Assembly (NCBI GenBank): GCA_030522415.1
Contig: CM060127.1
Location: 2,853,114-2,917,113, forward strand
DNA from: Channallabes apus
Lineage: Eukaryota; Chordata; Actinopteri; Siluriformes; Clariidae
DNA length: 64,000 nt
Reading direction: 5' to 3'
Positions 42,852 to 63,995 of the stretch are shown here, piece by piece. The translations under genes were made by a program, and so were the position numbers. Each line of letters opens with the position of its first letter. Position 1 is the first letter of the stretch. Under the pieces are notes generated by a model. The model worked only from the letters and a program-made list of their open reading frames with translations. It did not search any database and was not told the DNA's origin.

Positions 42852-43884
42852 GGGGAGAGAAATATAAGGTGGAATAGGAGAGGGAGAGAGAAAAACAAGC
42901 CAGAGACGAGGTAGTGATGGAGGAGTATGAGTGCATGATACTGTATAGCCGCTCTATAGTGTCTCTCGCTGCCTGCAGACGTCCTAACCGTATTTTTACA
43001 CCTGATGATCTACAGTATTATCTTCAACTGAATACGAAAGTGTGCGATTTGTAATTGAAGGCCGGAGAGGACTCGGTTCGCCAGGCCCGACCCACAGCAC
43101 TGCCACCGGTTCACATGTGTGTGTGTGTGTGTGTGTGTGTTGCAATGAGCTGTGTGACTAGCGGAGATGGAGTGAACGAAAAAAAAAGCTACAGACACAG
43201 AAGGGTTTCTATAAAAGATTAATAAGTATGTCTCTATATTTAACGAGGTTCCGAGTAAAGCATGTTCTCAGCTCGGCGTGATGCTCTCCCCGCAATCCCA
43301 GGCAGTTTAATCAAGTCTGAAGTTTACATCCATAATGACACATGGTCTTGCTGATATACAGCTTCCAGCTCCAGACTATTTGTGTTTCTTTATGAGTTTT
43401 CCCACATAGTTCTACCCACGCACACGCGGGCACATTAACAAGCTGCAAGATATAAGTTCGTGCAAACCTGCGAACGCTCACAAAAACATTCAAATGAGAC
43501 GCATCCTTATGGTTTTTTATCGAGTTTATTTCTACACTCTGGTATGCACACCGATCCCATGGCATGGAAAGATGAACAGAATCAATAAGAGGGAAAAGAA
43601 AAGAAAAGAAAAGATGACAAGAGGCGTTTACTTGAGCTTCTTCCTTCCTCCCACCGGCTGTCTGCTCTAATAATAACCCAGAGACACCGTCGAGGGCAGA
43701 GGAGGAGCGAAATAAACACACCAACAAAGTGAGCTTGGGAGAAATGCAAAACACACTTCGTGCTGAATTTGGCCCGTGTCCATTATCCATAAACAAACAA
43801 AACGCGCACACACACACACACACACGTTCGGGATTAGTACTAGGTTTATTCTAATTGTCTTCTTACTAGTGGCACCAACAGGTC

Positions 43885-43937
<53 letters not shown>

Positions 43938-43945
43938 ACACACCT
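43885..43945. repeat. (CA)n microsatellite
   Basis: About 27 CA units with one GA interruption; shorter CA/GT tracts at 43118-43141 and 43806-43826. Confidence 0.9.
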
Positions 43946-44759
43946 CGGCCTGAATATGCTGATACGAAGTCCATTATCACGGTGGTGCCGGAGCTGTTCT
44001 ACATCATTCAGCCCAAAACAAGACAAAAGCACCAGAAGCCTCCATGTGAGATGGACTGACTATCACCGGATAAACATTACGGTTCTGTTCACACTGAGCG
44101 CCTGAGGGACAAGTAGCATTTATCACGTGTATGCTAATGCAAGTACTTGACCGCTCTAACGTAAACGCTGATGAGCAGGTAACGGTCTGAGAGTTAATAG
44201 ACTTCAAGGATCCGGCGGCTCTACATGACGTGATGCAGAGTAAGAACACTCTCACCCCCGCGGCTGTCACTTCAGATAAATAAAATATACTGAACAATTA
44301 ACAATTTTCATTTACTAAAGAAATGACACGTTGTGTTTCATATCCGTTATTGTTTCTACTGTCGCTCATAACGTCAGGTTTGGTGGTTTGAATCCCTTAT
44401 TACTTATTAATTGTCTGTACATAAAAATAAAACGTGAAACACACTACAGCAGGATTTACAAAGAGACGGTAAAAAGTATAAAATTGTATCAAATAGTTCA
44501 GGAATATAATAAGAATGTCATCTTGATTAGGTACACCAGATTTTGCTCCATGATGACATCATTGTCGCTGCAGGTTTGTCAGCTGCACGTCCACGATGCG
44601 ACTCTCCCGTTCCACCATCCCGTCCCGGAGACGCTCTAGTGGACTGAGATCAGGTGAGTGTGAGGCCGTGTGAGGCCGTGACCTGGATGGATCCCTGATT
44701 TCATGTTGTTTACACCAAATACTGACCCGACCGTCTGCAGCAGAAATCGAGATTCATTA

Positions 44760-46140
44760 GACCAGGTGATTAAAACATTTTACCCCCTAAACCTAATAAC
44801 TGGTTGTTACACACTTGGTGACAACAACTGCAGTCAAGCGTTTGCAATAACTGTTAATGCGTCTTTCACATCACTGTGGAGGAATTTTGTCCCACTCTGC
44901 TTTGCAGAATTGTTTGAATTTAGCCACAAACATGAACGTTTAAGATCCTAATCAGATTTAAGACTGATTTAAGACTTTGACTTTGCCACCCCAAAACCTT
45001 AATTTTAAATTTTTGACCCATGCAGTGATGGACTTGCTGTTTGGATCTCTGTGCTGCTGTACGTAGAACCCACGTGTGCTTGAGCCAGAGGTTATGGCAC
45101 GTGTTCTATCACACCAGCACCACCACGTCTGGCTGTTGATATGATGTTCTTTTATGAAATGCTGTGTTAGTTTTATTCCAAACTAATCCAAAAAGTTCAA
45201 ACTTGGTCTCATCAGTCCATAGAATATTTCCCCCGAAGTCTTGGGGACAATCCAGATGTTTTTTGGCGATGTGAGTCTTTCACCTTGGAACTCTCTCATA
45301 GATGCCATTTTTGCCCCCAGTCTCTTTCGTATTATTGAATCATGAACTCTGACCTTAACGGAGGTGAGTGAGGCCTGCAGTTCTTTAGATGTTGTTTTGT
45401 GTTCTTTATGAGCACAGTCCACTCCTGTGTAGGTTCATGACTGTTTCAATTCAATTCAATTACATTTTATTTGTATAGCGCTTTTAACAATTGACATTGT
45501 CTCAAAACAGCTTTACACAATCAAAAGAAGTATTTAAGTTATGGAATGTGAATGTGTATGAATCAAAATGTTCAGATAGTCCCTGGTGAGCAAGCCGAGG
45601 GCGACAGTGGCAAGGAAAAACTCCCTGAGACGGTAATAGGAAGAAACCTTGAGAGGAACCAGACTCGACAGGGAACCCATCCTCATCTGGGTGAAACAGA
45701 TAGCAGGAAATGATCTGCATTTATACAGTGTGTTAGGTGGCAGCAGTTCAGCTATAATAGTTGATGTTAATTGATGTTAATATGGTTTGAAGTTTTCTCC
45801 ATCCATATTTGTGGATAACGTTTCTCACCGTGGCTCACTGGAGCCCCAAAGCCTTAGAACCGGCTTAGTAATCAGGCCTGGGTGTGGCAAGTGAAATTCA
45901 CACTTCAAATTGAGTGAAACTCAGTTTTTGTTAATCACAGTTAATTCACGAGTTAGCAAAGGGGGGGGGGGGCAACTTGTCTGGACAGCTTTTTGTCCCT
46001 AAATAAATGAAATCATCATTTCAAAACTGCACTTTGTGTTTCCTCTGGCTATCGTTGTGTAATATTAAAATTAGTTTGATGATCTCCATCATTTAAGCGT
46101 AACAAATGAATAAATCAGGAAGGGGCAAATACAGCATTAT
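44760..46140 (-). pseudogene. Decayed Tc1 element split by a repeat insertion
   Basis: Related to 10309-11923: TTTTACCCCCTAAACCTAAT, 'tgtggaggaattttgtccca', 'gcctgcagttctttagatgt' and the far terminal block 'aaatcaggaaggggcaaata'. The transposase gene is broken by indels and by the insert at 45437-45780. Confidence 0.75.
45437..45740 (+). repeat. Dispersed teleost repeat inserted into Tc1
   Basis: Starts with tandem TTCAA then TTTTATTTGTATAGCGCTTT, and includes GGCAAGGAAAAACTCCCTGA and GAGAGGAACCAGACTCGACA. An inverted partial copy lies at 51775-51960, a small piece at 278-335. Family name not certain. Confidence 0.65.
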
Positions 46141-46594
46141 ATCATTATAATACATACTAAAATAGAATGATCTTTTATCCGTGTCTATAGAAACTGTGTT
46201 TAATCATGGTAGAAAAATATCAGTTATATTAAAATAATATATTAATTTACACAGACACATTGGAAGTGAACAGAACACCATGATTATGACTACTGTTTGT
46301 TCTCTTCTTTTCAGAATATCTCCATCTTTTCACAAGTTACAATTCCAAATAATTCCAAATGTCTGATTTCCAAAGATGGCAGATTGTTGGTGAGTCTGAG
46401 TGTCGACTGTTAAAGAGATCAGCAGCTGGGAATCCTGAGACCCCCCTTTCTATTGTTAACAGGATTATATAAGAAAAGTGCAAAACATCAGCAGTCACGA
46501 GCTGCTCGAGAAGGAAAGTCAAAAGAATGTTTATAATGTGTTCATTAACACGTAAACTCAATCAAAAACAATTAACAAATAGATATATACATAC

Positions 46595-47010
46595 ATTTTA
46601 TTATATTCAAATTCAAATTCAAATTTTATTTGTCACATGCACAGACATACAGTACACAGTATAATATGCAGTGAAATGCTTACACGACCGCCAGTGACCT
46701 TAAAAAGAAAATAAAAGCTTATGCGTAAAATAAATATCAATAAAATGAAATACTAAAGAAATAAATTTAACTAGTAAAATAAACTGTACAAATAAGGGCA
46801 TAATAAAATATTGCAAAATATAGAGGGGGGGGGAGTATATATGTATATAGAATTTAAAGTGACTGTGGTTGTGCAAATATGAAAAACATGAAAGGTGACT
46901 AGTGAAAGTGACATGTGCAATTGTCCAGATGTATAAATATTTAGTGCAAGTGTGTATGAATGTGTCCATGATTGTCCAGTCAATGTCAATTATAAAGCTC
47001 TATGAGGGGG
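46595..47010 (+). repeat. Dispersed teleost repeat
   Basis: Begins with tandem TCAAAT then TTTTATTTGTCACATGCACA and GCAGTGAAATGCTTACACGA, followed by A-rich tail-like sequence. Related to 7960-8300. Confidence 0.6.
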
Positions 47011-47499
47011 TTGTTTACTTCTTGCACTACTGTGTAAACATTATAGAGCAATTATAACGCCACACAGTGTGAGTGTAGTGTATGGAAAAGATACAGAATA
47101 ATAAGTGCATCGACCCCCTGATGTGACATCATAAGAGGGTGTTATTGGGGTCTAAACTGTAAGCATGTGAATGTTCGGCTGTATAACAACATTCACGTAA
47201 AAACACACTGAGTGAGGAATTCATGTTTTATTATCCGTATACGAATCTCAAGTCAGATATTACATGAGGATATACACACGTACAGTACAGTATACGGCTT
47301 CTGGTGATGTCAATAGATCAAAAGGAGGTATATTCACAAGCTACAGCTTTTCCACAGAATGGCCCCTTTTTAAGCATTTTCCCCGACTCGTTATCAACTT
47401 GCACACAACATCTGCATGTCCGAACAGGCTGGTAAACAACATTTTTTTAAAAAGTGCACTCACAAAATCAACGTCGATGACGGATGAAAAGGCAATTAG

Positions 47500-47760
47500 A
47501 GAGCCTTAGTGTCTCTCTTGCCTTAATGTCTGGTAGGAATAAAGCACCAGGGCTGTTAATCTGCTCTCGTGGACCGGCTCCTGAAAATAATCACACGAAA
47601 TTAGTGGCGAGAGCTTCAAGCAAACTGCCACGCTCGGAGCTCTGAATAGGTGCTTCACATGACCTCTTTAGCTCGGGACCGCCTTCAGCTGCCCAGCCCT
47701 TAATGAGCCTTCGCAATTAAGGCTGTTTATTCACGCTAAGTGTGAATGGAGGGAATGAGA
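47500..47760. promoter_or_regulatory. Candidate conserved non-coding element
   Basis: Non-repetitive GC-balanced block with a CAGCTG E-box (47686-47691) next to TTAATGAG and CAATTAAGG homeodomain-like motifs. It could be a distal neural enhancer of elavl3; no direct evidence. Confidence 0.2.
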
Positions 47761-49560
47761 GAAAGAAGAGTGTGAGGGCCAGGATGGACTGGCTGGCACA
47801 TGGCTTTTTTTTGCCGCAAGTGCTGTTTTTTGTTCTTATTACAAAGGCCTGCCTGAGACATCCGCGGTTAGGAGCTCACCAACAGACGTCGCAGTGCGGC
47901 CGCGCGGGAGGACGGCGAGAGACGAGCTGCTGGCCAGGCCATCGCCGGACTCTTAAATACTCCTCTATACCAAGACCTCTCTGCACCAAGATGATTCAAC
48001 TGTCAAAATCTTACAGAAAAATAGGTTTCTTGTAGAACGATGCATTGGTTTACAGTATAATGGCAAAACATACACAATGCATAGTGCAAGGATAAACAGT
48101 AAACAACAACACAGATTGATTTTATTACAGGATTAAAATGTTATTTGCCAGTTAGAGCAAGAAGTGCATTGGTGAAAGATTCTCTTCGGGTCAACATCTG
48201 GAAATCTTCTGGATTGTTTTTTGAGCCATTAGGTAATTTGCAACTATTTTAGACACGAATAAACGCTCTCTGATATACTGTACATACTGTACCGGTGTAG
48301 ATTAGAACAAGATGCTTGTAATAGATGCTAGAAAAACTGTAGCGCCTTTAGTAAAGCGAAAAAGTCATAAAAGCCTTTAAAGTGAGTTTATTGGGAGTTG
48401 GCGAAGGCTGAAGAGGTGGCCCAGAGGTTCAGCTACAGATCAGGAGGTTGTGTGTTCAAAGCCAAGCCGCTCTGATTGGGTTTTGATCTTAATTCTTCAG
48501 ATACTCAGTTGTGTCCTGCTTCCACTGTAGGTTGCTCAGGATAAAAGCCTCACGCAAAAAAAAAAAATCTAAAAAGATTTATTATATTTAAAATTCGCAA
48601 TATTAATGAAAAGTGATATACTGCAGAAAATCAATAAATCAATAAACACAAAAACAATCAGGGTCTCCCAAAAGTCCCATGGGAAACATTTTTAGCAAAA
48701 TGTCTTTCAGAATTAATTACACTAAGTTGATTTTACAGATTTAAAAAATAAAAAAATTAAAAAATCAGATAACCTTATGAAAGAGAATGTCTTTGTTGAA
48801 AAAAAAAATACCATTGAAATAAATCTCATAGGTTGACATGAAAAGAAAAAAAAGTTAAATTGTATTTTTTAAAAAAGTAAGTGATAATTTCAACTATACT
48901 TTTGGGATGCCTTGTATTTCATTTCTGTACATTACTGCAAATATAATCTATAATATTTGTAAGACCACGGCCAGTAAATGACTGCTGATTGTACAGGTAT
49001 TTATGTAGGATTTCATTCGGTATTAATGTGCTGCATAAATACACACAGAGGACTGGGGCAGGACAGGAGGCAGGGGCAGTGGAGAACGCATGGCAGAAAC
49101 TGTTCTACCCTCCTGCTCATCTCAGTCGTCTTCTCTAGGCATGAACGTGTCAGCATGAGCACGCTCCAGTCCATCTGTTTATGTGAGCGCCGCTCCCTTT
49201 ATACAGTCTGTATATAACCCTGTGTGTGGAAACACGCTCATTTAAACTGCAAACAAAAATCACACAGTCACGAGCTCGATCGACTCACCGATGAGACTAA
49301 AGAACAGTAAAAACTAAACCTTCAGCAACGTGTATTAATGTGTGCCTTTTAAGCAGACACATACAGTAATAATCAGCCATCATGTGTAGTTACCCAGGCA
49401 CACACAGCGCTACCACATACACACGGACACCCCGAGGTCAAGGCCTGATGGGGGACGGGGCAGAAATAGGTCATTTGTCACACATCATGTCCCGGGGCTG
49501 GAACTGCATTATAGATGAGACCAAACAGCTCATCTCAGTGAGCTCCGACCTCTCAGAGAG
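47760..49560. other. Intergenic sequence with SINE remnant
   Basis: A tRNA-derived SINE remnant with A/B-box-like parts ('gtggcccagaggttcagcta', 'gtgtgttcaaagcc') lies at about 48405-48575 on the plus strand. Otherwise A/T-rich and unrecognised. Confidence 0.4.
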
Positions 49561-49564
49561 CAGA

Positions 49565-49745
49565 GGATGGAAGGAAGGAAGCAAGGAGCAGGGAGGGGCG
49601 GAGAGGGAGAGAGAGAGAGAACGAGGGAGGGAGAGAGAGAGAGAGGGAGGAAGAGAGAGAGAGGGAGGAAGAGGGAGAGAGAGAACAAGGGAGGGAGAGA
49701 GAGAGAGAGAGAGAACGAGGGAGGGGGAGAGAGAAAAAGAGATAT
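49565..49745. repeat. Long purine (GA/GGGA) tract
   Basis: About 180 nt almost purely purine on the plus strand, made of GAGAGA, GAGGGAGG and GAACGAGG units. Confidence 0.85.
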
Positions 49746-50067
49746 GACACTTATTGTAATCAGTATGAAGCTCTTCCAAATAAGAACGTAAGAATATGTG
49801 GCTAGTAATTGTATCTTTGTTGTATTGGACCTGCTACGCTATCCAGTACATAATTACAAATTACAGAGAAAAAGTGCTTACAATTAAACTGTTGTATTAA
49901 ACAATGTGCATGTGACTCTCATTGTTCTGGTTCAATCATCAGGGGAATATTATTACAATAATGAAAACACAATAACATGTAATCAGGTTATACCAAACGG
50001 TACGGGTTGGAGAAGTAACTATGGATGATTTTCTTAGAGCATTTGATGTCACTTAGTGAGTTGATAT

Positions 50068-50079
50068 ACAAGAAAGAAA

Positions 50080-50112
<33 letters not shown>

Positions 50113-50113
50113 A
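50068..50113. repeat. (GAAA)n microsatellite
   Basis: About 11 GAAA units. Confidence 0.9.
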
Positions 50114-50944
50114 CACTCCACAGACATTGTTGTTGTCCTGCCATCTTACAACCTTACATTCGTCCTGATATAAACTAAGACCACAGAATAAAGCACACAT
50201 ACATAGACATATATATTTGTTTAGAACGCTAAATCCTATAAATAGGATTTTAATTACCATCTTCTTGCTTTCAAGTGCCAGGTGATGTATTATTGTAACT
50301 TCCATGTGGAGTAAGTAGGTACTTGTTCTCTCAACTTAATCAACGCACTAAACAATCCTGGACGTTTAGTGAGCATGTGAGCTCATGCAAGCAGAAGTGG
50401 GTGGATAGCGCTTTCCACCGAGCGTGTTATGCCACACCAGATGTTTTTTGAGTTGCAGTTCTATAAGATGTGATCAACAGGCTTCATGAACCTCAGAGAT
50501 ATCATGTGATAGCCTCAGCCTTCGTGCCTTGACTTGGAGCGTCTTACGATCGGTAGGAATCGGCCGTGAGGAGAAAAACTGAATATTAATGAACTAAACA
50601 TGTAAAATGTTGACCATCCACAGATCTTCAGATGTTTCTAATGCTTCTGTTACTGATTTTTGCTTATATCTTATCTTGATCAGGCAAGCTGAAGTAACAC
50701 ATAATTTCTGTATTCTAATTAAGCGTGTGCTGATATTCAGTACAACAGCATGACCTTGAGTGTGATATTGCTTTTATACAACAGTTTCACAAACACCATT
50801 TATTAATATATACGTTAACCGATTATGATTTGTTTCTTTATTTAACCAGTTACTTTGCTCCGCCCACACATATCCTTCTGCGACTGTGTAATTACCAGGA
50901 GTGAAAGTAGGTTTAAATTCGTACCGGTACTATGACGCCAAAAG

Positions 50945-51650
50945 GTGAAAGGAAGAGAGAGCTACCTCTACTGCAGAGGATAAGTTTATTAGAAAACCAC
51001 GGGTTTACAGCACCACATAAATGCTTCTTGGAGTTCCAGCAGCAGACATTTTATCATGTGCAGAGGAGACTGCGTGAGACTGCGTGAGACTGTGTGAGAC
51101 TGGGTGGATCTGATGAGCTAAAAATGTGAGATTTTTGGTCCTAACTACCGTGTCTTTGGTTTGACGTAGCGATAGTGAACAGATGGTTCCTGAATGTGTG
51201 GTTCCCACTGTGAAGCATGGACGAGGAGGTGTGATGGTGCTTTGCTGGTGATATTGTTGGTGACTTAGGGCACACTTAACCAGCACAGTTACCACAGTTA
51301 TAGGTTATCTAACATAGGAGAGTGGTGGAGTGCTGCACCAGATGATCTGGCCTCTGGCCTCTTCACCTGCTCTAAATCAAACTGAGATGGTTTGAGATGA
51401 GCTGGACAAAAGCGTGTAGGAAAAACAGCCAACAAGAACTCAACACCTCTGGGAACTCTTACAGGATTGGTGGAAAACTATTACAGAGTGTGTAAAGCTG
51501 TCATCAAAGCAAAAGGTGGCTTCTGTAAAGAATCAAATATATCAAACATATTCTGGGTTATTTAACATGTTTTTGTTGACTACATAATTCCATTCCAACT
51601 TTATCATACAGTATATCCAGAAACGGCCCAAAAAAACCAACCAAACAAAA
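50945..51650 (+). pseudogene. Decayed Tc1 element
   Basis: Ordered transposase fragments: TACTGCAGAGGATAAGTT, 'gtgtggttcccactgtgaag', 'gctttgctggtgatattgtt', 'tgagatggtttgagatgagc' (the NPIE region) and 'gtgtaaagctgtcatcaaag'. Stops and gaps throughout. Confidence 0.7.
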
Positions 51651-51774
51651 AACATTCCTCTCTTCTGACGGTCATGATATCATCAAGATGTTTGCGACTA
51701 CTGACATCTTTAGAGGGATCATAATACTACACATAAGTCAAGTTTTAAAAAAAAGGCAATTGTTGAAGTGTGTA

Positions 51775-51960
51775 TTGTCCTTGCCAGTCCTTGCCGCTGT
51801 CGTCTTCGGCTTGCTCATCAGGGACGATCTGACCATTTTGATTCACACTCATTCACATTCCATATAAACTTAAATAATTCTTCTGATTGTATAAAGCTGC
51901 TTTGCTGCAATGACAATTGTTAAAAGTGCTATACAAATAAAATTGAATTGAATTGAATTG
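51775..51960 (-). repeat. Dispersed repeat, inverted partial copy
   Basis: Reverse complement of 45437-45620, ending in tandem GAATT at 51940-51960. Confidence 0.6.
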
Positions 51961-52479
51961 TATAATTTATTATAGGGCCCCTCAATTATATACAAAAATA
52001 GAAATTAAAATCATTTGTGTGGACAGAAGATGGAAGGAATTTTTGTTTGTCAGATTTTTTGTGCATGCATCATGTAAAAACTACTATTAAATTAATTTTA
52101 ATGGGTTTTTCACAGGTGTATTTGCGGGAACATAGAGGCTTTGCTTTATTGCAATTTGCCGACAGGAAGAGAAGATATGCTACTTTGAGTTTTAAATGGA
52201 AAACGACCTCATGAAAAATCAACCTTGAAAAAATCATTACTTCATCTAAAAATTCAACAGATGGCGCTGTACATTTTTAATATGCGCTTATGAGTGTGCG
52301 ATATTAAAATCTACCTAATAAACACAATCTCACACCTTCATTCTGCGAACGTCACGGTAACACGTAAAAAAAATGAGTTTATTCCAAAATTCAATAGATG
52401 GCGCTGTACATTTTTGAATTTTTTACACTAACTCCATGATGGTTCCTGATTGTTATTTCTTTCTACATTGTAAAACAAC

Positions 52480-52815
52480 ACTGAAGGCGTCCAAAAAATA
52501 CATTAATCTCCTTTGAACAGTTGATATTGAGATGTTTATCTGCTACTTCTGCTCTGTAAAGCTTCATAACGGCTCTAATCTGAGGTGCTGTTTGAGGTTA
52601 ATTGGTGATTTCTGAGGCTGGTGACTCTACATGAACGTCTCCTCTGCAGCAGAGCTCAGTTTTGCTCGTGTTCTCCTGTGAAGGTCTTCATGAGGGACAG
52701 TTTCATCATCATGGAGCTCGATGGGTTTTACAAACACACTCGACAGGATACTACAATACGTCTAGCAGGAACCGTTCCAGACCAGCTGACCCCCGTTAAA
52801 CGTTAAACAAGGATG
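52480..52815 (-). mobile_element. Tc1 remnant
   Basis: Inverse strand of the family at 17485-17890 (shared GAACAGTTGATATTGAGATG, AACGTCTCCTCTGCAGCAGA). It extends further into 'gaaggtcttcatgagggaca'. No open frame beyond 61 aa. Confidence 0.6.
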
Positions 52816-53393
52816 AACACTTTAGAGACACATTAAGATTTTTAACTGCAATAAAAAGATTTAAGATTTTTAAAAACTGCAATATTTGAGGTTAGGAAAC
52901 ATTAGTAAGCATAAACTATATAATTATTATGTGGTCTTAATAGGCTTAAAATGTGCTTTTACAGCTGGGTTTAGTGCCGTCTAATGAGATTCTGCAATAC
53001 GCTTCAGTATTTTAGTGTTTCATTAGCTTGAGAGTCAAAATATTGACACCCCTTATATCAAAGCAGCTCTTCATCCAGGTAGCCCCTGATAAAACTAGAC
53101 ATGACACTGATGTGATGCGCACACAGCGCAAAGAAAAAGCTGGATCGGGTTTCTGAAGAAGCATAACGGATATTGGATCCTGAAACAAATAGTAAAAGAT
53201 TGGAATTTGATTTGGAAAAGAACTCATTTCAGAAGCGTGAGATTATTGTCCTGCATCAAACAAAGAAATCAACTCTGGAGCTTCAAAATGAATGACTGTG
53301 AGGGAGATCACTTAAACTCCTGGTGAAGTTGCATCATGAAGAACAGCCAGTAAAATTCAGAGCTATGTTTAATAGTGAAAGTTAGAGCAATTC

Positions 53394-53394
<1 letters not shown>

Positions 53395-53453
<59 letters not shown>

Positions 53454-53467
53454 CGCACACACACGCG

Positions 53468-53538
<71 letters not shown>

Positions 53539-53555
53539 ACGCACACACACACACA
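53395..53555. repeat. Long (CA)n tract with CG interruptions
   Basis: About 160 bp of alternating purine-pyrimidine with scattered CGCA units, a potential Z-DNA former. Confidence 0.92.
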
Positions 53556-53629
53556 ATGTGATGAGGATTGTAAAAAGCACTTGTTATTGAGGCTTTAGTT
53601 TGTTAGGGAGAATAAAGACTGGACTTTGG

Positions 53630-53970
53630 AGTGATGGAAAAAGGTCATGTGACCTGACGAGTCCAGATTGAGTCTATTCCAGAGCGATGGGCGTGTCAGG
53701 GTAAGAAGGGAAGCGCATGAAGTGATGCTCCATCATGTATAGTGTCCACAGTGTTATGTTCTGGGGTTGACCAGTTCCTCAGGTCGAGACTCAGCCAGAT
53801 GTTGAAGTCGAGTCCTTACTGGTTCAGTGTAATTTACACCGAGGTAGCTTCAGTGAGAAGAAACCTGAACCTAAGTGATGAGTCACATGTAAAGAACTGC
53901 TTTCGTTCTCATCACAGAGCGTCATCACATAACGTCACCCGGATGTTGAGAGTTTTGTGTATACTGTATA
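53630..53970 (+). mobile_element. Tc1 remnant
   Basis: 'gacctgacgagtccagattg' and 'ttccagagcgatgggcgtgt' match a Tc1 transposase gene (DESR.. region), shared with 12340-12535. Decays after 53770. Confidence 0.5.
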
Positions 53971-54404
53971 TGCTGTACATAAAAACGCCTCTCATCCACT
54001 GATTGATTTCCGTCCGTGTGAGCAGCAGCCTGTTACTCCACAGTTCTCCAGCACAGAGGTTGTGTGATAGTTCTGATTGAAATCAAACGAGATGTGACTC
54101 CATTGAACCTCGTCTACTGTAACTGTTTATCTCCTCCTAGCAGTCCAGGAACGAACAGCTCCATCACTTCCATCACTACAGAAAACACAAAATAAATACA
54201 ATAAATAACCTCTCCTGTGTTTTCTTTTCTCATTAGAAACATGTTTCCAAAAACCCAAGGAGACGAGATGAGGTGAGGGTTACGGATTCGGAGGTGTTCG
54301 GTAGTGACCAAGGAAAATAAACATAAATAATGATATAAGAATAAGAGAAGGAGGAAAAGATGATAAGAGAGAGAGAGAGGCATGGCTTCTCCATGCTTTT
54401 CTGC

Positions 54405-54710
54405 ACCCATCTGTTCTGATGGTGCAGGTGGAGCTCTATTCACCCATCTCTGCATGTGTGTGGAGTAGGAGGGGGAGCAGGAAGAAAAGGGAGGGCAAAG
54501 AGAAGGAGTGAAGAGATGAAGGGGTGGGAGGAGGGAGGTGGGTGGTGGAGGGGGGCTCCTGGTGATCTCTCCTGAAGGGGATAATAGGAGAGCGACGCAT
54601 TGCAATGGCTGCCGTGTAGTGCCCTCCCTACCCAATTAGCCAATCAGCGGTCGCCTCTGACTGGCAGAAGGACACATAAAAGAAGAACATTGCAGCAGAG
54701 GCACAGAAGG
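54405..54710 (+). promoter_or_regulatory. elavl3: elavl3 proximal promoter
   Basis: Contains E-boxes CATCTG (54409-54414) and CAGGTG (near 54425), a CCAAT box (54640-54644) in TTAGCCAATCAGCGG, and a TATA-like CATAAAAG (about 54675) that would place the start near 54705. Neuronal HuC promoters are known to respond to proneural bHLH factors through E-boxes. Motifs are seen; function and start are inferred. Confidence 0.5.
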
Positions 54711-54751
54711 AGACTGTGAAGAGCCGGGAAATACACATACACACTGGCGTG

Positions 54752-54791
<40 letters not shown>

Positions 54792-55120
54792 CGCACACAC
54801 GACAACAGAACCAGAACACCCTCCTCTGGACACACCCTACTGGGGATCACTGCTTCTCTTCTCTCTCTTTTTTTTTTTTTTATTTCCGAACCATCGCCCA
54901 CGCCGCACAGGGAGAAATCTCTCTCTCTCATCCTCATCATCATCCTGAAGAAAATCCCTTTCTCCTCATTTTCACTCTGCTTGAGGACACCTACAATCAC
55001 ACGGGCTGAGAATCCCTGAAGACCAGCTTCTTTTTTCCTTTTTCTTTTTTTTTTCTTTTTGTTTCGGAAATCGACGTGTTTATCCAAGCCATACGTTTAA
55101 AAGAAAAAGAAAAAAAACAC

Positions 55121-55169
<49 letters not shown>

Positions 55170-55235
55170 CCTCCAGCGAGCCTGAAGACGACCTGCACAT
55201 CGAAGGAGCTACATCACTATCCACTTTGTACAAGA
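54705..55235 (+). promoter_or_regulatory. elavl3: elavl3 5' UTR (inferred)
   Basis: If transcription starts after the TATA-like box, the 5' UTR is about 530 nt and rich in simple sequence: (CA)n at 54757-54782, poly-T stretches and a (GA)n tract at 55123-55166 that ends 70 nt before the start codon. Confidence 0.45.

Positions 55236-63995
<8,760 letters not shown>

Noticed and set aside
54114..54635. 173-aa minus frame upstream of elavl3
   Set aside because: Low-complexity Pro/Ser-rich, overlaps the elavl3 promoter, no domain.
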